From the NCBI RefSeq assembly GCF_026283925.1, contig NZ_JAPDPF010000007.1, positions 186,001 to 250,000 on the forward strand: a DNA stretch of 64,000 bases, in the 5' to 3' direction. This document shows, piece after piece, positions 1 to 13,405 of this stretch (the stretch's first letter is position 1; each line of letters starts with the position of its first letter). Both the position numbers and the translations under genes were made by a program. This stretch comes from Dyella halodurans (lineage in GTDB: Bacteria; Pseudomonadota; Gammaproteobacteria; Xanthomonadales; Rhodanobacteraceae). Under the pieces are notes generated by a model. It did not search any database. It had not been told where the DNA came from and was given only the letters and a program-made list of their open reading frames with translations.

Positions 1-30
1 TTTGCTGCTACGCCCGGAAGGAGTCCACGC

Positions 31-834
31 ATGAGCCGTCCCGTTCGACTCGCCATCAATGGCGCCACTGGCCGCATGGGGCAGGCCTTGCTCGGCCTGG
101 TCAGGGACGATGCACGCTTCAACCTGGTCGCTGCCATGACCTCGCCAGCTTCATCGCGTCTGGGGCAGCCGGTTTTTGTCGGTGACGACAGCTTGTGCTT
201 CACGCATGGTTGGCCGGGCGCCAACACGCTCGATGTAGTAGTCGACTTCAGCGGTCCGGCGGGACTGGCCGAAGCCTTGACCTATTGCGAGTCGCATGAG
301 GTGGCCTTGGTGACCGGTACGACCGGTGTCGATGCAAGCTTCAGCCAACGGCTGGCGTCGTCGGCGCAACGCATCGCGCTGCTGAGGGCCGCCAATTTCA
401 GTCTCGGCGTCGCCGTGCTGACACGCTTGCTGCGTGAGGCTGCGGCAGCACTGCCTAATTGGGATCTGGACATCATCGAGGCGCATCACAATCGCAAGGA
501 AGATGCTCCCTCGGGTACGGCGCTTGCATTGGGTGAAGCGGCCGCTGCTGCCCGTGCGACTTCACTCGCTGAAAGTGCCGTCTATGCGCGCGAAGGTCGC
601 ACGGGTCCGCGCGAACACGGCACAATTGGTTTTGCGGTCGTACGTGGTGGCGATATCGTCGGCGAGCACCTTGCCTTGCTGATGGGGCAGGGCGAACGCG
701 TGGAACTCGCGCATCGCGCCACGGATCGCTCCATCTTCGCTCGTGGTGCATTGGAAGCGGCGCACTGGCTCAGCGGGCGCACGCCAGGGTCTTATGATCT
801 CGATGCGATGCTGAGCGAACGCGCCGGGCGCTAA
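31..834 (+). CDS. dapB: 4-hydroxy-tetrahydrodipicolinate reductase
   Basis: Cytoplasmic reductase that converts 4-hydroxy-tetrahydrodipicolinate to tetrahydrodipicolinate with NAD(P)H, on the route to diaminopimelate and lysine. The 267-residue length is normal for the family. The N-terminal dinucleotide-binding loop NGATGRMGQ lies at residues 10-18. The active-site segment EAHHNRKEDAPSGT starts at residue 150 and carries the His pair and Lys expected for substrate binding. The ATG start has GGAAGGAG 7 bases upstream. It is the first gene in the window; dapB close to carA-carB-greA is a known Xanthomonadales arrangement, although here an antiporter and an oxygenase lie between them. Confidence 0.97.
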   Translation: MSRPVRLAINGATGRMGQALLGLVRDDARFNLVAAMTSPASSRLGQPVFVGDDSLCFTHGWPGANTLDVVVDFSGPAGLAEALTYCESHEVALVTGTTGVDASFSQRLASSAQRIALLRAANFSLGVAVLTRLLREAAAALPNWDLDIIEAHHNRKEDAPSGTALALGEAAAAARATSLAESAVYAREGRTGPREHGTIGFAVVRGGDIVGEHLALLMGQGERVELAHRATDRSIFARGALEAAHWLSGRTPGSYDLDAMLSERAGR

Positions 835-871
835 CAGGGCGACCACACGGTGCCCCTGCCTTCATCACCCT

Positions 872-923
872 CGTCATCCCAGCTTGACCAGCCCTTCGGC
901 TGTCGAGAGCTGCTGGGATGACG
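872..923. repeat. Dispersed hairpin repeat, copy 1, in a 384-base gene-free stretch
   Basis: The 835-1218 interval holds no convincing gene. Inside it the 12-base arms CGTCATCCCAGC and GCTGGGATGACG form an inverted repeat around a 28-base centre. The centre (CAGCCCTTCGGCTG and neighbours) reappears in reverse orientation at 37593-37647 and 37700-37755, which shows this is a family and not a chance hairpin. It sits downstream of dapB and could act as a REP-like 3' end or transcript boundary; that role is inferred. Confidence 0.8.
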
Positions 924-1218
924 GCAAGGGCGGGGCGCACGTCTTGCTTGTCTGCCTGGATGGTCGCCAGTACCATGCCAGGCATTGTCATTGGGGAGTA
1001 GCCATCCTCACCCCACTCGCAGGCGATGTCGGCCTGCGATTCCAGAGGAATCCGCGTCAACAGACTTGAAGCCCCGGCTTCATGGCGTGGATGGCCCACC
1101 GATCACCATCAGGTGTCGGTAGCCCGGCGAGACCTTTGGCCGCGACGCGCTTACCCTGCCGGGCGAGCTCGCGTCGTCGAGCCAATGGTTGTTCGCTCGC
1201 CCGGCCCTGGAAATACGC

Positions 1219-2226
1219 ATGCTTACCGCGTTGTTGTTCCTGCTTTCGGCTAGTGCGATCTATCTCGCCTGCGAATTCTTCGTCAATGGCGTGGAATGGT
1301 TTGGCCGCAAGCTCAGCCTTGGTGCTACGGCCACCGGCTCGGTGCTGGCGGCATTCGGCACGGCCTTGCCCGAGAGCGCCGTCACCTTTGTTGCCGTGAT
1401 CTTCGGCAAGACGCCGGAACAGAAAGACATTGGCGTGGGTGCCGCCTTGGGCGGGCCGCTCGTGCTCGCCACGATTGCCTATGCCGTGGTGGGCGTGGCG
1501 TTGTGGATGAATCGCCGCAAGTTGCAGCGCGTCGATGCCTTTGTTCGGGTCGAGCATGCCCGCCTGGCGCGGGACCAGTCGTGGTTCCTGGCGATCTTCG
1601 TGGTCAAGTGCGGCCTGGGTCTGGTGGCCTTTGCCTTCAAGCCCTGGTTGGGCGTGTTGTTTCTCTGCGCCTACGGGCTGTACGTGTGGCGTGAGCTGAA
1701 GGACGACAGCACCGCGCCGGAAGAGGAAGAGCTCGAGCCGCTGAAGCTTCGCCCTAAGGACGGCGACCCGGGCTTGTGGTGGATCGTGCTGCAGACCACG
1801 CTGGCCTTGCTGGTGATCGCGTTCGCTTCTCACACCTTCGTCAAACAGATCGAGACCATTGGCGTCGCCTTGCAGCTATCGCCGCACCTGGTAGCCCTGG
1901 TGCTGAGCCCGGTGGCCACCGAGTTGCCGGAGACGATGAATGCGCTGATCTGGGTACGCCAGGGCAAGGAGCGGCTCGCCCTGGCGAACATCTCCGGTGC
2001 CATGATGATCCAGGCGACCGTGCCAAGCGCGCTGGCGATCTTCGCCACCCCCTGGATCTTCGACGCGCCGCTGATGGTCTCTGGCCTGCTGACCGGCGTG
2101 GCCGTGATCTACCTGTGGTGGTTGTTCCGCAAGGGGCGTGTCGATGCCCGCTGGTTGCTGCCGGTCAGCGGGCTCTACGTGGTTTTCGCCGTCTATGTGG
2201 CCTGGTACTTCGGCAGTCGGCTCTGA
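1219..2226 (+). CDS. CaCA-family sodium/calcium antiporter (YrbG-like)
   Basis: Integral inner-membrane cation antiporter of the CaCA superfamily, expected to exchange Ca2+ (or a similar cation) for Na+ or H+. Two inverted alpha-repeats are visible: one near the N-terminus with GTALPES, and one in the C-terminal half with SPVATELPET followed by the small-residue segment NISGAM. Hydrophobic helices cover most of the protein, with an acidic cytoplasmic loop (EEEELEP) in the middle, as in YrbG. The frame stays open from a TTG at 1189. I chose the ATG at 1219 because the protein then starts directly with the first hydrophobic helix. It converges with the oxygenase gene, leaving 24 bases between stops. 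The ion carried cannot be read from sequence. Confidence 0.9.
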   Translation: MLTALLFLLSASAIYLACEFFVNGVEWFGRKLSLGATATGSVLAAFGTALPESAVTFVAVIFGKTPEQKDIGVGAALGGPLVLATIAYAVVGVALWMNRRKLQRVDAFVRVEHARLARDQSWFLAIFVVKCGLGLVAFAFKPWLGVLFLCAYGLYVWRELKDDSTAPEEEELEPLKLRPKDGDPGLWWIVLQTTLALLVIAFASHTFVKQIETIGVALQLSPHLVALVLSPVATELPETMNALIWVRQGKERLALANISGAMMIQATVPSALAIFATPWIFDAPLMVSGLLTGVAVIYLWWLFRKGRVDARWLLPVSGLYVVFAVYVAWYFGSRL

Positions 2227-2250
2227 TCGGGCGTGCGAACCGGGCTTGCC

Positions 2251-2946
2251 TCAATCGCGATGCGACGCGTTGCGGTCGCGGTCGGCGCCGAGCTGGCGGT
2301 CGAGCGAACCGAAGATCCACTTGAAGGCGCGGGCGAACTTGCCGCGCCGGGTCTTGCGCAGCTTCTCCGCTTCGCTGGTGAGCCAGGCGACCTGGATCAC
2401 GCGGCGTTCGCCTTCGTAGGGAAGATGGCCATGGAAGGAGTTGTCGCAGCGCTTGAACACGGCGAACTCGCCGTACAGTGGCTTCAGTTCGGGCGCGAGC
2501 ACGCTGTCGATGCTGTCGATGCTGCCAAGAAAACGCAGGCAGCCATCGCTGGTGTCGGGCCACATCGGGTTGAGGTAGAGCAGGGCCGTCGCCACCTTCG
2601 ACTTGCTGTCGGTGTGGATGGTGCCGTGCCGCTTGTTGAGCGACCGGCACAGCGTGATCAGGGTCGGGAACTGCCCGAGGTTCGGGATGCCCAGGCGCTG
2701 GCCGACCGCGCTGGCGAAATCAGCCGAGCTCAGGCGCTGCACCAGGGCATTGACCGAGGGCCCGCAATCGGCGGCGTCGTAAGGGAAGAAGCCGGCGCTG
2801 GCATAGCGCGGGAAATCGCGCTCCAGGTCGCCGCGCGCCTCGTCCGGCAACTGGCCGTGAGCGATCAGGAACGGGAACGGCTCCAGCCGAATATCCGTGT
2901 CCGGTCGGTCAAGGCGGGCGGGATCGAGCAGCACGGCTGAATTCAT
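2251..2946 (-). CDS. Putative Fe(II)/2-oxoglutarate-dependent oxygenase
   Basis: Looks like a 231-residue double-stranded beta-helix dioxygenase. The iron-binding triad can be proposed as the HTD of RHGTIHTD in mid-protein plus the second His of NSFHGHLPY about 65 residues later. RRVIQVAW follows and could bind 2-oxoglutarate through its Arg. The start at the ATG at 2946 removes a low-complexity extension of the open frame and gives MNSAVLLDPARL. There is no signal peptide. The last 30 residues are strongly basic. Its substrate is unknown. It is transcribed divergently from carA with a 212-base gap and convergently to the antiporter; neither neighbour suggests a function. Confidence 0.7.
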   Translation of the reverse strand: MNSAVLLDPARLDRPDTDIRLEPFPFLIAHGQLPDEARGDLERDFPRYASAGFFPYDAADCGPSVNALVQRLSSADFASAVGQRLGIPNLGQFPTLITLCRSLNKRHGTIHTDSKSKVATALLYLNPMWPDTSDGCLRFLGSIDSIDSVLAPELKPLYGEFAVFKRCDNSFHGHLPYEGERRVIQVAWLTSEAEKLRKTRRGKFARAFKWIFGSLDRQLGADRDRNASHRD

Positions 2947-3037
2947 CGAGATCGGTCTGTGACTTGGCGGCGCTAGTGTAGCCTCCGGATTGGCCCGCAT
3001 TGGACCCGTGCGCGGCGCTTCGTTCAGCTGTTTTTGG

Positions 3038-3066
3038 TGGACAGAAACGGCTCTTACACCTATCAT
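3038..3066 (+). promoter_or_regulatory. Probable sigma-70 promoter of carAB-greA
   Basis: A -35 box TGGACA (3038-3043) and a -10 box TATCAT (3061-3066) are separated by exactly 17 bases, each one base from consensus. This predicts transcription starting near 3073 and a leader of about 85 bases before carA. No other good promoter is seen in the 212-base gap. Confidence 0.6.
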
Positions 3067-3087
3067 TTCAACCCGCCCTACGACTTT

Positions 3088-3099
3088 CCTTGATCAAGG
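3088..3099. promoter_or_regulatory. Palindrome in the carA leader, operator candidate
   Basis: CCTTGATCAAGG is a perfect 12-base palindrome about 15 bases past the predicted carA transcription start. A short AAGCC/GGCTT hairpin follows at 3105-3124. Either could bind a regulator or shape the leader. No regulator is identifiable from the sequence. Confidence 0.35.
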
Positions 3100-3158
3100 T
3101 CCACAAGCCTGCAACGTGCGGCTTGCGGACTTTGCTGCACCTAAAAGGCGGAATTCCC

Positions 3159-4286
3159 ATGCCTATCCCCGCTCTGCTTGCCCTCGAAGACGGCAGCGTG
3201 TTTCACGGCTACGCCGTGGGCGCGACTGGTGAGACCGTTGGTGAGGTGGTTTTCAACACCGCCATGACCGGCTACCAGGAGATCCTTACCGATCCCTCGT
3301 ACGCCAAACAGCTTGTCACCCTTACCTATCCCCATATCGGCAACACCGGCGTCAACGTCGAGGATGCCGAGTCGAACACGGTGCACGCCGCCGGCCTGAT
3401 CGTGCGCGATGTGCCGCGCCGACACAGCAACTGGCGCAGCAGCGAGAGCCTGCCCGATTACCTGCAACGCCACGGTATCGTCGCCATCGCCGGCATCGAC
3501 ACCCGTCGCCTCACCCGCATCCTGCGTGACAAGGGTGCGCTGTCAGGCTGCATCGTCGCCGGCGAGCAGGTCGATGTGGACGCCGCCCTGGCCAAGGCGC
3601 GTGCCTTCCCCGGCCTCAACGGCATGGACCTGGCCAAGGTGGTCAGCGTCGGCGAGCCGTATACGTGGAACGAAGGCACCTACGACCTCGACAACAAGGC
3701 GTTCAATCAGCCGTCCAAACGCTACAAGGTGGTGGCTTACGACTTTGGCGTGAAGCACAACATCCTGCGCCTGCTGGCCGAGCAGGGCTGCGACATCACC
3801 GTCGTGCCTGCGCAGACCGCCGCGGCCGAAGTGCTGGCGATGAAGCCCGATGGCGTGTTCCTGTCCAATGGCCCTGGCGATCCGGCGGCCTGCGACTACG
3901 CCGTTGCGGCGACGCGCGAGTTCCTTGACGCGAAGATCCCGCTGTTCGGCATCTGCCTGGGTCACCAGATCATGGGCCTCGCCGTGGGCGCCAAGACGCT
4001 GAAGATGAAGTTCGGCCATCACGGCGCGAACCATCCGGTGAAGGATATCGACGACAGCCGCGTGCTGATCACCTCGCAGAACCATGGCTTCGCGGTCGAT
4101 CCGGCCACGCTGCCGGCGAACGTGCGGGTGACCCACGTCTCGTTGTTCGATGGTTCGCTGCAGGGCTTCGCGCTCACCGACCGTCCCGCGTTCTGCTTCC
4201 AGGGTCACCCGGAAGCCAGCCCCGGCCCGCACGACATTGGCTACCTCTTTGACCGATTTGCCGCACTGATGCAGGAGGCCCGCTGA
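3159..4286 (+). CDS. carA: Carbamoyl phosphate synthase, small (glutaminase) subunit
   Basis: Glutamine amidotransferase subunit that hydrolyses glutamine and passes ammonia to CarB, for carbamoyl phosphate used in arginine and pyrimidine synthesis. The N-terminal small-subunit domain is followed by a class I glutaminase domain. The nucleophile is Cys266 in [10 protein letters not shown], and the catalytic His-Glu pair is seen in FQGHPEAS near the C-terminus. The ATG at 3159 ([12 protein letters not shown]) is preceded by AAAGGCGG, and the reading frame upstream of it has no family similarity. Length is 375 residues, as usual. carB begins one base after its stop codon. Confidence 0.98.
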   Translation: MPIPALLALEDGSVFHGYAVGATGETVGEVVFNTAMTGYQEILTDPSYAKQLVTLTYPHIGNTGVNVEDAESNTVHAAGLIVRDVPRRHSNWRSSESLPDYLQRHGIVAIAGIDTRRLTRILRDKGALSGCIVAGEQVDVDAALAKARAFPGLNGMDLAKVVSVGEPYTWNEGTYDLDNKAFNQPSKRYKVVAYDFGVKHNILRLLAEQGCDITVVPAQTAAAEVLAMKPDGVFLSNGPGDPAACDYAVAATREFLDAKIPLFGICLGHQIMGLAVGAKTLKMKFGHHGANHPVKDIDDSRVLITSQNHGFAVDPATLPANVRVTHVSLFDGSLQGFALTDRPAFCFQGHPEASPGPHDIGYLFDRFAALMQEAR

Positions 4287-4287
4287 G

Positions 4288-7511
<3,224 letters not shown>

Positions 7512-7515
<4 letters not shown>

Positions 7516-7988
7516 GTCGAGCTCCCATCACCAAGACGGGATCAGAGCGTCTGCGTAGCGAGCTGGAAAAACTGAAGTTCACCGATCGGCCGCGCATCAT
7601 CGCGGCCATTGCCGAGGCGCGTGCTCACGGCGACCTGAAGGAGAACGCCGAGTACCACGCGGCGCGTGAACAGCAGAGCTTTACCGAAGGCCGCATCGCC
7701 GAGCTGGAAGCGGCACTGTCCACCGCGGAAGTGATCGACGTCAGCCGCCTCACCGCAGGCAGCCGCGTGGTGTTCGGGGCAACCGTCGACCTGGAAGACG
7801 AGGACAGCGGCGAAGCCGTAACCTACCAGATCGTGGGCGACCTCGAAGCCGACATCAAGCAGCGCCTGATCGCCGTGTCGTCGCCGATCGCGCGTGCGTT
7901 GATTGGCAAGAGCTCGGGCGACAGCTTCGAGTTCAAGGCGCCGAACGGTGTGAAGCGTTACGAGATCACCGGCGTGCGTTACCAGTAA
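7512..7988 (+). CDS. greA: Transcription elongation factor GreA
   Basis: 158-residue cleavage factor that enters the secondary channel of RNA polymerase and rescues backtracked complexes. The N-terminal coiled-coil hairpin is clear, with the acidic tip region and the signature [14 protein letters not shown]. The C-terminal FKBP-like domain ends at GVRY. The start codon overlaps the carB stop (ATGA), so it is translationally coupled. Linkage of greA to carB is common in Xanthomonadales and pseudomonads. A strong terminator follows 28 bases later. Confidence 0.97.
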
Positions 7989-8015
7989 GATAGAACGCAC
8001 TGACCTGATCATCCG

Positions 8016-8052
8016 AGCCCCGCTTTCCCTGGAAGCGGGGCTTCGTTTTTTT
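8016..8052 (+). terminator. Rho-independent terminator of carAB-greA
   Basis: Perfect 10-base stem AGCCCCGCTT/AAGCGGGGCT with a 7-base loop, followed by CG and a run of seven T. Confidence 0.93.
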
Positions 8053-8105
8053 GGCTTGTCCAAGCGCCTGTTCAAGATTTCGTTGCAGGGAACAAGTTCG
8101 TTGTC

Positions 8106-8184
8106 GTCATTCCAGCGAACGCTGGAATCCAGCGCCTTCGTGCCTCCATGAAGTCACTGGATCCCAGCGTTCGCTGGGATGACG
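8106..8184. repeat. Dispersed hairpin repeat, copy 2 (double hairpin)
   Basis: Two hairpins in tandem: GTCATTCCAGCG/CGCTGGAAT, then CTGGATCCCAGCG/CGCTGGGATGAC about 30 bases later. The outer ends GTCATYCC and GGGATGAC match each other as inverted repeats. The same layout recurs at 62619-62705 and in the right part of the copy at 37700-37804. It lies between the greA terminator and the 3' end of the CPBP gene. Confidence 0.8.
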
Positions 8185-8271
8185 ATTTAGGGGAAGGTGT
8201 CGTTTTGGCAACTTCTGCGCTCATTACCGAGGTTTTGAACAGGCGTTCATCCGATCAATTCCGCTGGCGAA

Positions 8272-9045
8272 CTACTCGCAATTGCAGCCCGCCGTCAGCG
8301 CGGCGGCCTCTTCTGGCGCGTCAATCTCGGGGTGATATATCGCGAGTACCTGCAAGTCGATGAGGCAGTGCAGCAGGATCGGCAACACAAGGTTTCCGGT
8401 CAGAATGGCAAGCAGGCCAAAGGCCAAGCCCGCGGAGGCGGTCCGCATTATGCCGACCCATCCCTGGTAGGCGTGGCCGATGCCAAAAGCTACAGAACTC
8501 AGGAGCCATGCCAGCGTCAGACTCAGATGCGGTCCGCCATCCAGGTGGCCGCGCAGGTATTCAAGGAGGAAGCCCCGGAAGAGCAACTCTTCGGTCACGC
8601 CGGCGGTTACGCTCACCACGATCCACCAACGACGCTCCTTGCGCGACACGGGCGAGATGAAGCGCAATGATCTTATGGCTTTCGCGTATCGCGGCCGCAT
8701 TCGGCGATTGAGCATGCAATGCAGACCAGGCCACAAAGCGAGCGAAAAATAGACGGCCATCAATGCGGTGGCGAATGCGTATAGCCAAGGCCGGCCATCG
8801 AGCCAGGGCAGGTCGCCGGGATATCTGGGAATGACAAACAACCGTTGGTATCCCGAGCATGCGACGACGGTAGCTAGGGCGATCCAGGTTTTCGCGATGC
8901 CATGGCGGTACAGGCTCATTCGCGCCTGGCTGCTACTGTGCCGCTTGAGTTGCCGCGTCCTTGGCAAGTCGATGAATGGCAGGACGAGCACGATGGCGAG
9001 GGCGCAGATCGCTTGGGCCAATCCGGCGGTCATCGGTAATGACAT
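8272..9045 (-). CDS. CPBP-family intramembrane metalloprotease
   Basis: Inner-membrane glutamic-type protease of the CPBP (Abi) family, about 257 residues with six to eight hydrophobic segments. All three motifs are intact: EELLFR at residues 152-157, FGIGH with His191, and HCLID with His226 and Asp230. The ATG at 9045 is preceded by AAGGAAAGG; an in-frame ATG at 9033 is possible but has no better ribosome site. It is divergent from a TetR regulator across 68 bases that contain an inverted repeat, so the regulator probably controls it. The substrate is unknown; family members process prenylated proteins, bacteriocin-related peptides or anti-sigma factors. Confidence 0.88.
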   Translation of the reverse strand: MSLPMTAGLAQAICALAIVLVLPFIDLPRTRQLKRHSSSQARMSLYRHGIAKTWIALATVVACSGYQRLFVIPRYPGDLPWLDGRPWLYAFATALMAVYFSLALWPGLHCMLNRRMRPRYAKAIRSLRFISPVSRKERRWWIVVSVTAGVTEELLFRGFLLEYLRGHLDGGPHLSLTLAWLLSSVAFGIGHAYQGWVGIMRTASAGLAFGLLAILTGNLVLPILLHCLIDLQVLAIYHPEIDAPEEAAALTAGCNCE

Positions 9046-9060
9046 GGCCTTTCCTTGGTC

Positions 9061-9082
9061 GTAAATGTAAATTTACTTTCAC
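9061..9082. promoter_or_regulatory. Inverted repeat between CPBP and TetR genes, probable TetR operator
   Basis: GTAAATGTAAA and TTTACTTTCAC form 11-base half-sites around a perfect core GTAAATTTAC, with 9 of 11 pairs matching. It is the only AT-rich patch in the 68-base divergent interval. A TetR-family dimer typically binds such a site and represses both directions. Confidence 0.6.
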
Positions 9083-9113
9083 ATAATAATGATCGACCTG
9101 TCCAGAGGCGACG

Positions 9114-9755
9114 ATGTCCAAAGTCCTGTCCACGCGTGAACCCAAGCAGCAACGCAGTCGAGAAACCTTGGAACGGCTGCTCAGAGCCACGATCAAGGTG
9201 CTCGACGAAGAGGGGCTGGATGGAGCGGTCGTTCCGAAAATCGCGGCGATGGCCGAAGTGGCTCCGGCCAGCATCTACCGTCGTTTCGTAGACAAGGACG
9301 CGCTGTTGAAAGCGGCCTTTATGCACATGCTGCGGATCAGCAACAAAGCGAATCGGAGCCGCCTGAAGAAGGCCTTGTTGCGCGATACCTTGGAGGCGAC
9401 TGCAGAGCGCTTAATGGCGCTGTTGCACGACCAATATCGGCGCTTTCCAACTTTGTTCCGGGCATTGTCGCGATTCATGGATGGCGAGGCCGATAGCGAA
9501 TTCGGTCGCGAAGCGCGATCGCATGTCGCGGAAAACGTCAACCTGGTCGTCGACGTTCTGATGGCTTTCAGCAGCGAAATAAAGCACGGTTCTCCTCGGC
9601 GCTCACTGCAATTTGCTGTGCTTTCCGCGGTGAGTTCGATGGAGGTCCATACCCTGGAACCTGCATCGTTATGGCATGCGGTGTTGCCGCTTTCCCACAA
9701 GGAGCTCAAGGCCGAATTGGCGCGCGGCTTTGTGGCCTATCTGCGATCGCCGTGA
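9114..9755 (+). CDS. TetR/AcrR-family transcriptional regulator
   Basis: 213-residue regulator. The N-terminal helix-turn-helix covers about residues 15-60 and includes VVPKIAAMAEVAPASIYRRF, the canonical TetR recognition region with the YRRF end. The C-terminal helical ligand-binding half has no recognisable ligand family. It is divergent from the CPBP protease gene and probably controls both through the inverted repeat at 9061-9082. A bidirectional terminator follows 28 bases after the stop. Confidence 0.9.
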   Translation: MSKVLSTREPKQQRSRETLERLLRATIKVLDEEGLDGAVVPKIAAMAEVAPASIYRRFVDKDALLKAAFMHMLRISNKANRSRLKKALLRDTLEATAERLMALLHDQYRRFPTLFRALSRFMDGEADSEFGREARSHVAENVNLVVDVLMAFSSEIKHGSPRRSLQFAVLSAVSSMEVHTLEPASLWHAVLPLSHKELKAELARGFVAYLRSP

Positions 9756-9783
9756 CGGCCGCGCCGTCCACGATGGACAATAA

Positions 9784-9807
9784 AAAAGGCCGCTTGCGCG
9801 GCCTTTT
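9784..9807. terminator. Bidirectional terminator between tetR-like gene and rpmJ
   Basis: Perfect stem AAAAGGCCGC/GCGGCCTTTT with loop TTGC. It is A-rich on one side and T-rich on the other, so it can serve the converging genes on both strands. Confidence 0.85.
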
Positions 9808-9830
9808 CGTCACTCATCGCTGCTGAAGGA

Positions 9831-9956
9831 TCAGCGCTGACGAGCCTTGAAACGCGGATTGCTCTTGCAGATCACGAACACTTTGCCGCGACGGCGCACA
9901 ACCTTGCAGTCACGGTGCCGCGACTTGGCGGACTTCAAAGAGGAAAGCACCTTCAC
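9831..9956 (-). CDS. rpmJ: 50S ribosomal protein L36, cysteine-poor (zinc-independent) form
   Basis: A 41-residue gene with a GTG start (CAC at 9954-9956 on the plus strand) preceded by CAGGAG. The product begins [18 protein letters not shown] and ends NPRFKARQR, the L36 family signature with a three-residue insertion near the N-terminus. Of the four zinc ligands of classical L36 (three Cys and a His) only Cys17 and Cys30 remain; the first Cys and the His are replaced. This fits the C-minus paralogue that replaces the zinc form in some bacteria. It stands alone, outside the spc operon, with its own promoter upstream. Confidence 0.93.
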   Translation of the reverse strand: MKVLSSLKSAKSRHRDCKVVRRRGKVFVICKSNPRFKARQR

Positions 9957-9999
9957 GGCCAGCTCCTGAAACTATAGAAAGAAAAAATACAAGAACGGA

Positions 10000-10028
10000 A
10001 TTGTAACTGGCTGTTTCGCTTGTTACAA
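10000..10028 (-). promoter_or_regulatory. Probable promoter of rpmJ
   Basis: On the minus strand a -35 box TTGTAA (10023-10028) and a -10 box TACAAT (10000-10005) are 17 bases apart. A second weaker -10, TATAGT, lies closer to the gene. The interval between rpmJ and the next gene is only 80 bases and is AT-rich compared with its surroundings. Confidence 0.55.
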
Positions 10029-10036
10029 GTCTCAGG

Positions 10037-10933
10037 CTATTGCGGTTCAGTCATGGCGCTCAGGAAGCGCCTGACCACGGGCGAGGGATTGTCCGCCCGG
10101 CTGGCCAGGGCCAGCAGCATATAGGCATCCGGATCCTCCAGGCGCAGGTAGCTGACCCCGGCCAGGCTCACCGATTTCATCGAAGCCGGTACCAGCGCCA
10201 GCCCCATCCCGGCCGCCACCAGGACCAGCAGGCCATTGATCTGCTGCGCATGCTGGCGGATCAACGGGTGGAAGTTGGCCTTGGCGGCAATCTGGGTAAG
10301 GCGGTCATACAGCGTGGCGGCGAGTTCACGCGGCTGCACCACAAAGGCCTCCATGGCCACTTCGCGCAGCCAGATGCTTTCCTTCTGCGCCATCGGGTGT
10401 CCGGAGGGCAGGGCGAGCAACAAGGGTTCGTGGTCGATCACGTCCAGGCGTATGTCCTTGGCGATGCTTTCGTGCCCCGGCATGTCGCGCACGAAGCCCA
10501 CGTCGAGGTCGCCGGATAACAGGGCGGCATACTGTGCCTCCGTGTACATCTCGCTGAGGATCAGCCGCACCTGGGGCGCGAAACGGCGGTAGCGCAACAG
10601 GGTCTGGGGCAGGGCGGGATGGAAGGTGACGGACACGGTGTAGGCCAGGCGCAACTTGCCGCTGAACCCGGTGGCGGCATCGGCCATCTGGATGCGGGCC
10701 TCTTCGGCCTTGTCGAGGATCTGGCGGGCCTGGTCCAGGAACAGCTTTCCCGGCTCGGTCAGCGCCACGTGCCGCTTGGTGCGCTCCAGTAGCCGCACCC
10801 CCAGATCTGCCTCAAGTGCCTGGATTTGCTGCGAAAGTGGTGGCTGCGAGATGTGCAGGCGCTGGGCCGCCCGGGTAAAGCTGAGCTCCTCGGCCACGGT
10901 CACGAAGTAGCGAAGCTGACGGAAATCGAACAT
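10037..10933 (-). CDS. LysR-family transcriptional regulator
   Basis: 298 residues with the LysR winged helix at residues 1-60 (RQLRYFVTVAEELSFTRAAQ, then SQPPLSQQI) and a two-lobed periplasmic-binding-like effector domain. The N-terminal sequence resembles the BenM/CatM/CbbR-like group that responds to aromatic or organic acids. The ATG is at the edge of an AT-rich stretch. It lies downstream of fadH on the same strand, 239 bases apart, so fadH is a possible target, but LysR genes more often face their target. The effector is unknown. Confidence 0.92.
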   Translation of the reverse strand: MFDFRQLRYFVTVAEELSFTRAAQRLHISQPPLSQQIQALEADLGVRLLERTKRHVALTEPGKLFLDQARQILDKAEEARIQMADAATGFSGKLRLAYTVSVTFHPALPQTLLRYRRFAPQVRLILSEMYTEAQYAALLSGDLDVGFVRDMPGHESIAKDIRLDVIDHEPLLLALPSGHPMAQKESIWLREVAMEAFVVQPRELAATLYDRLTQIAAKANFHPLIRQHAQQINGLLVLVAAGMGLALVPASMKSVSLAGVSYLRLEDPDAYMLLALASRADNPSPVVRRFLSAMTEPQ

Positions 10934-10990
10934 ATATATGGAAACCGAATAAGTGACGGCCTAAATATATATTTGTTTCTATAACCTGTC
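10934..10990. promoter_or_regulatory. AT-rich promoter/operator region of the LysR gene
   Basis: The stretch before the LysR start contains the perfect palindrome AAATATATATTT (10963-10974), flanked by an outer GAAAC/GTTTC inverted pair (10941-10945 and 10975-10979), in otherwise GC-rich DNA. It is a plausible autoregulatory LysR box plus promoter. A GC-rich hairpin (ACGCCCGGCC/GGCCGGGCGT, 11143-11164) between this region and fadH may end fadH transcription. Confidence 0.4.
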
Positions 10991-11172
10991 GTTCGTATTA
11001 TTGCCTCCGTCGCGCCACCGTCCCCTCCCCCCAGGTGGCGCCGACCCTCGCCCCGCGGCGACGCCATCCCCCCGATATCTGGTCTTCCTCCCCCCTGACC
11101 CATATCGGCGCGTCGCTTAGCGGGGCGCTTTCTTTTCCAGACACGCCCGGCCTTGGCCGGGCGTCGTCGTTT

Positions 11173-13392
<2,220 letters not shown>

Positions 13393-13405
13393 TAGATCAT
13401 CCGCC

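Noticed and set aside
884-1069. 61-codon frame in the dapB-antiporter gap
   Set aside because: Overlaps the hairpin repeat at 872-923 and has no similarity or ribosome site.
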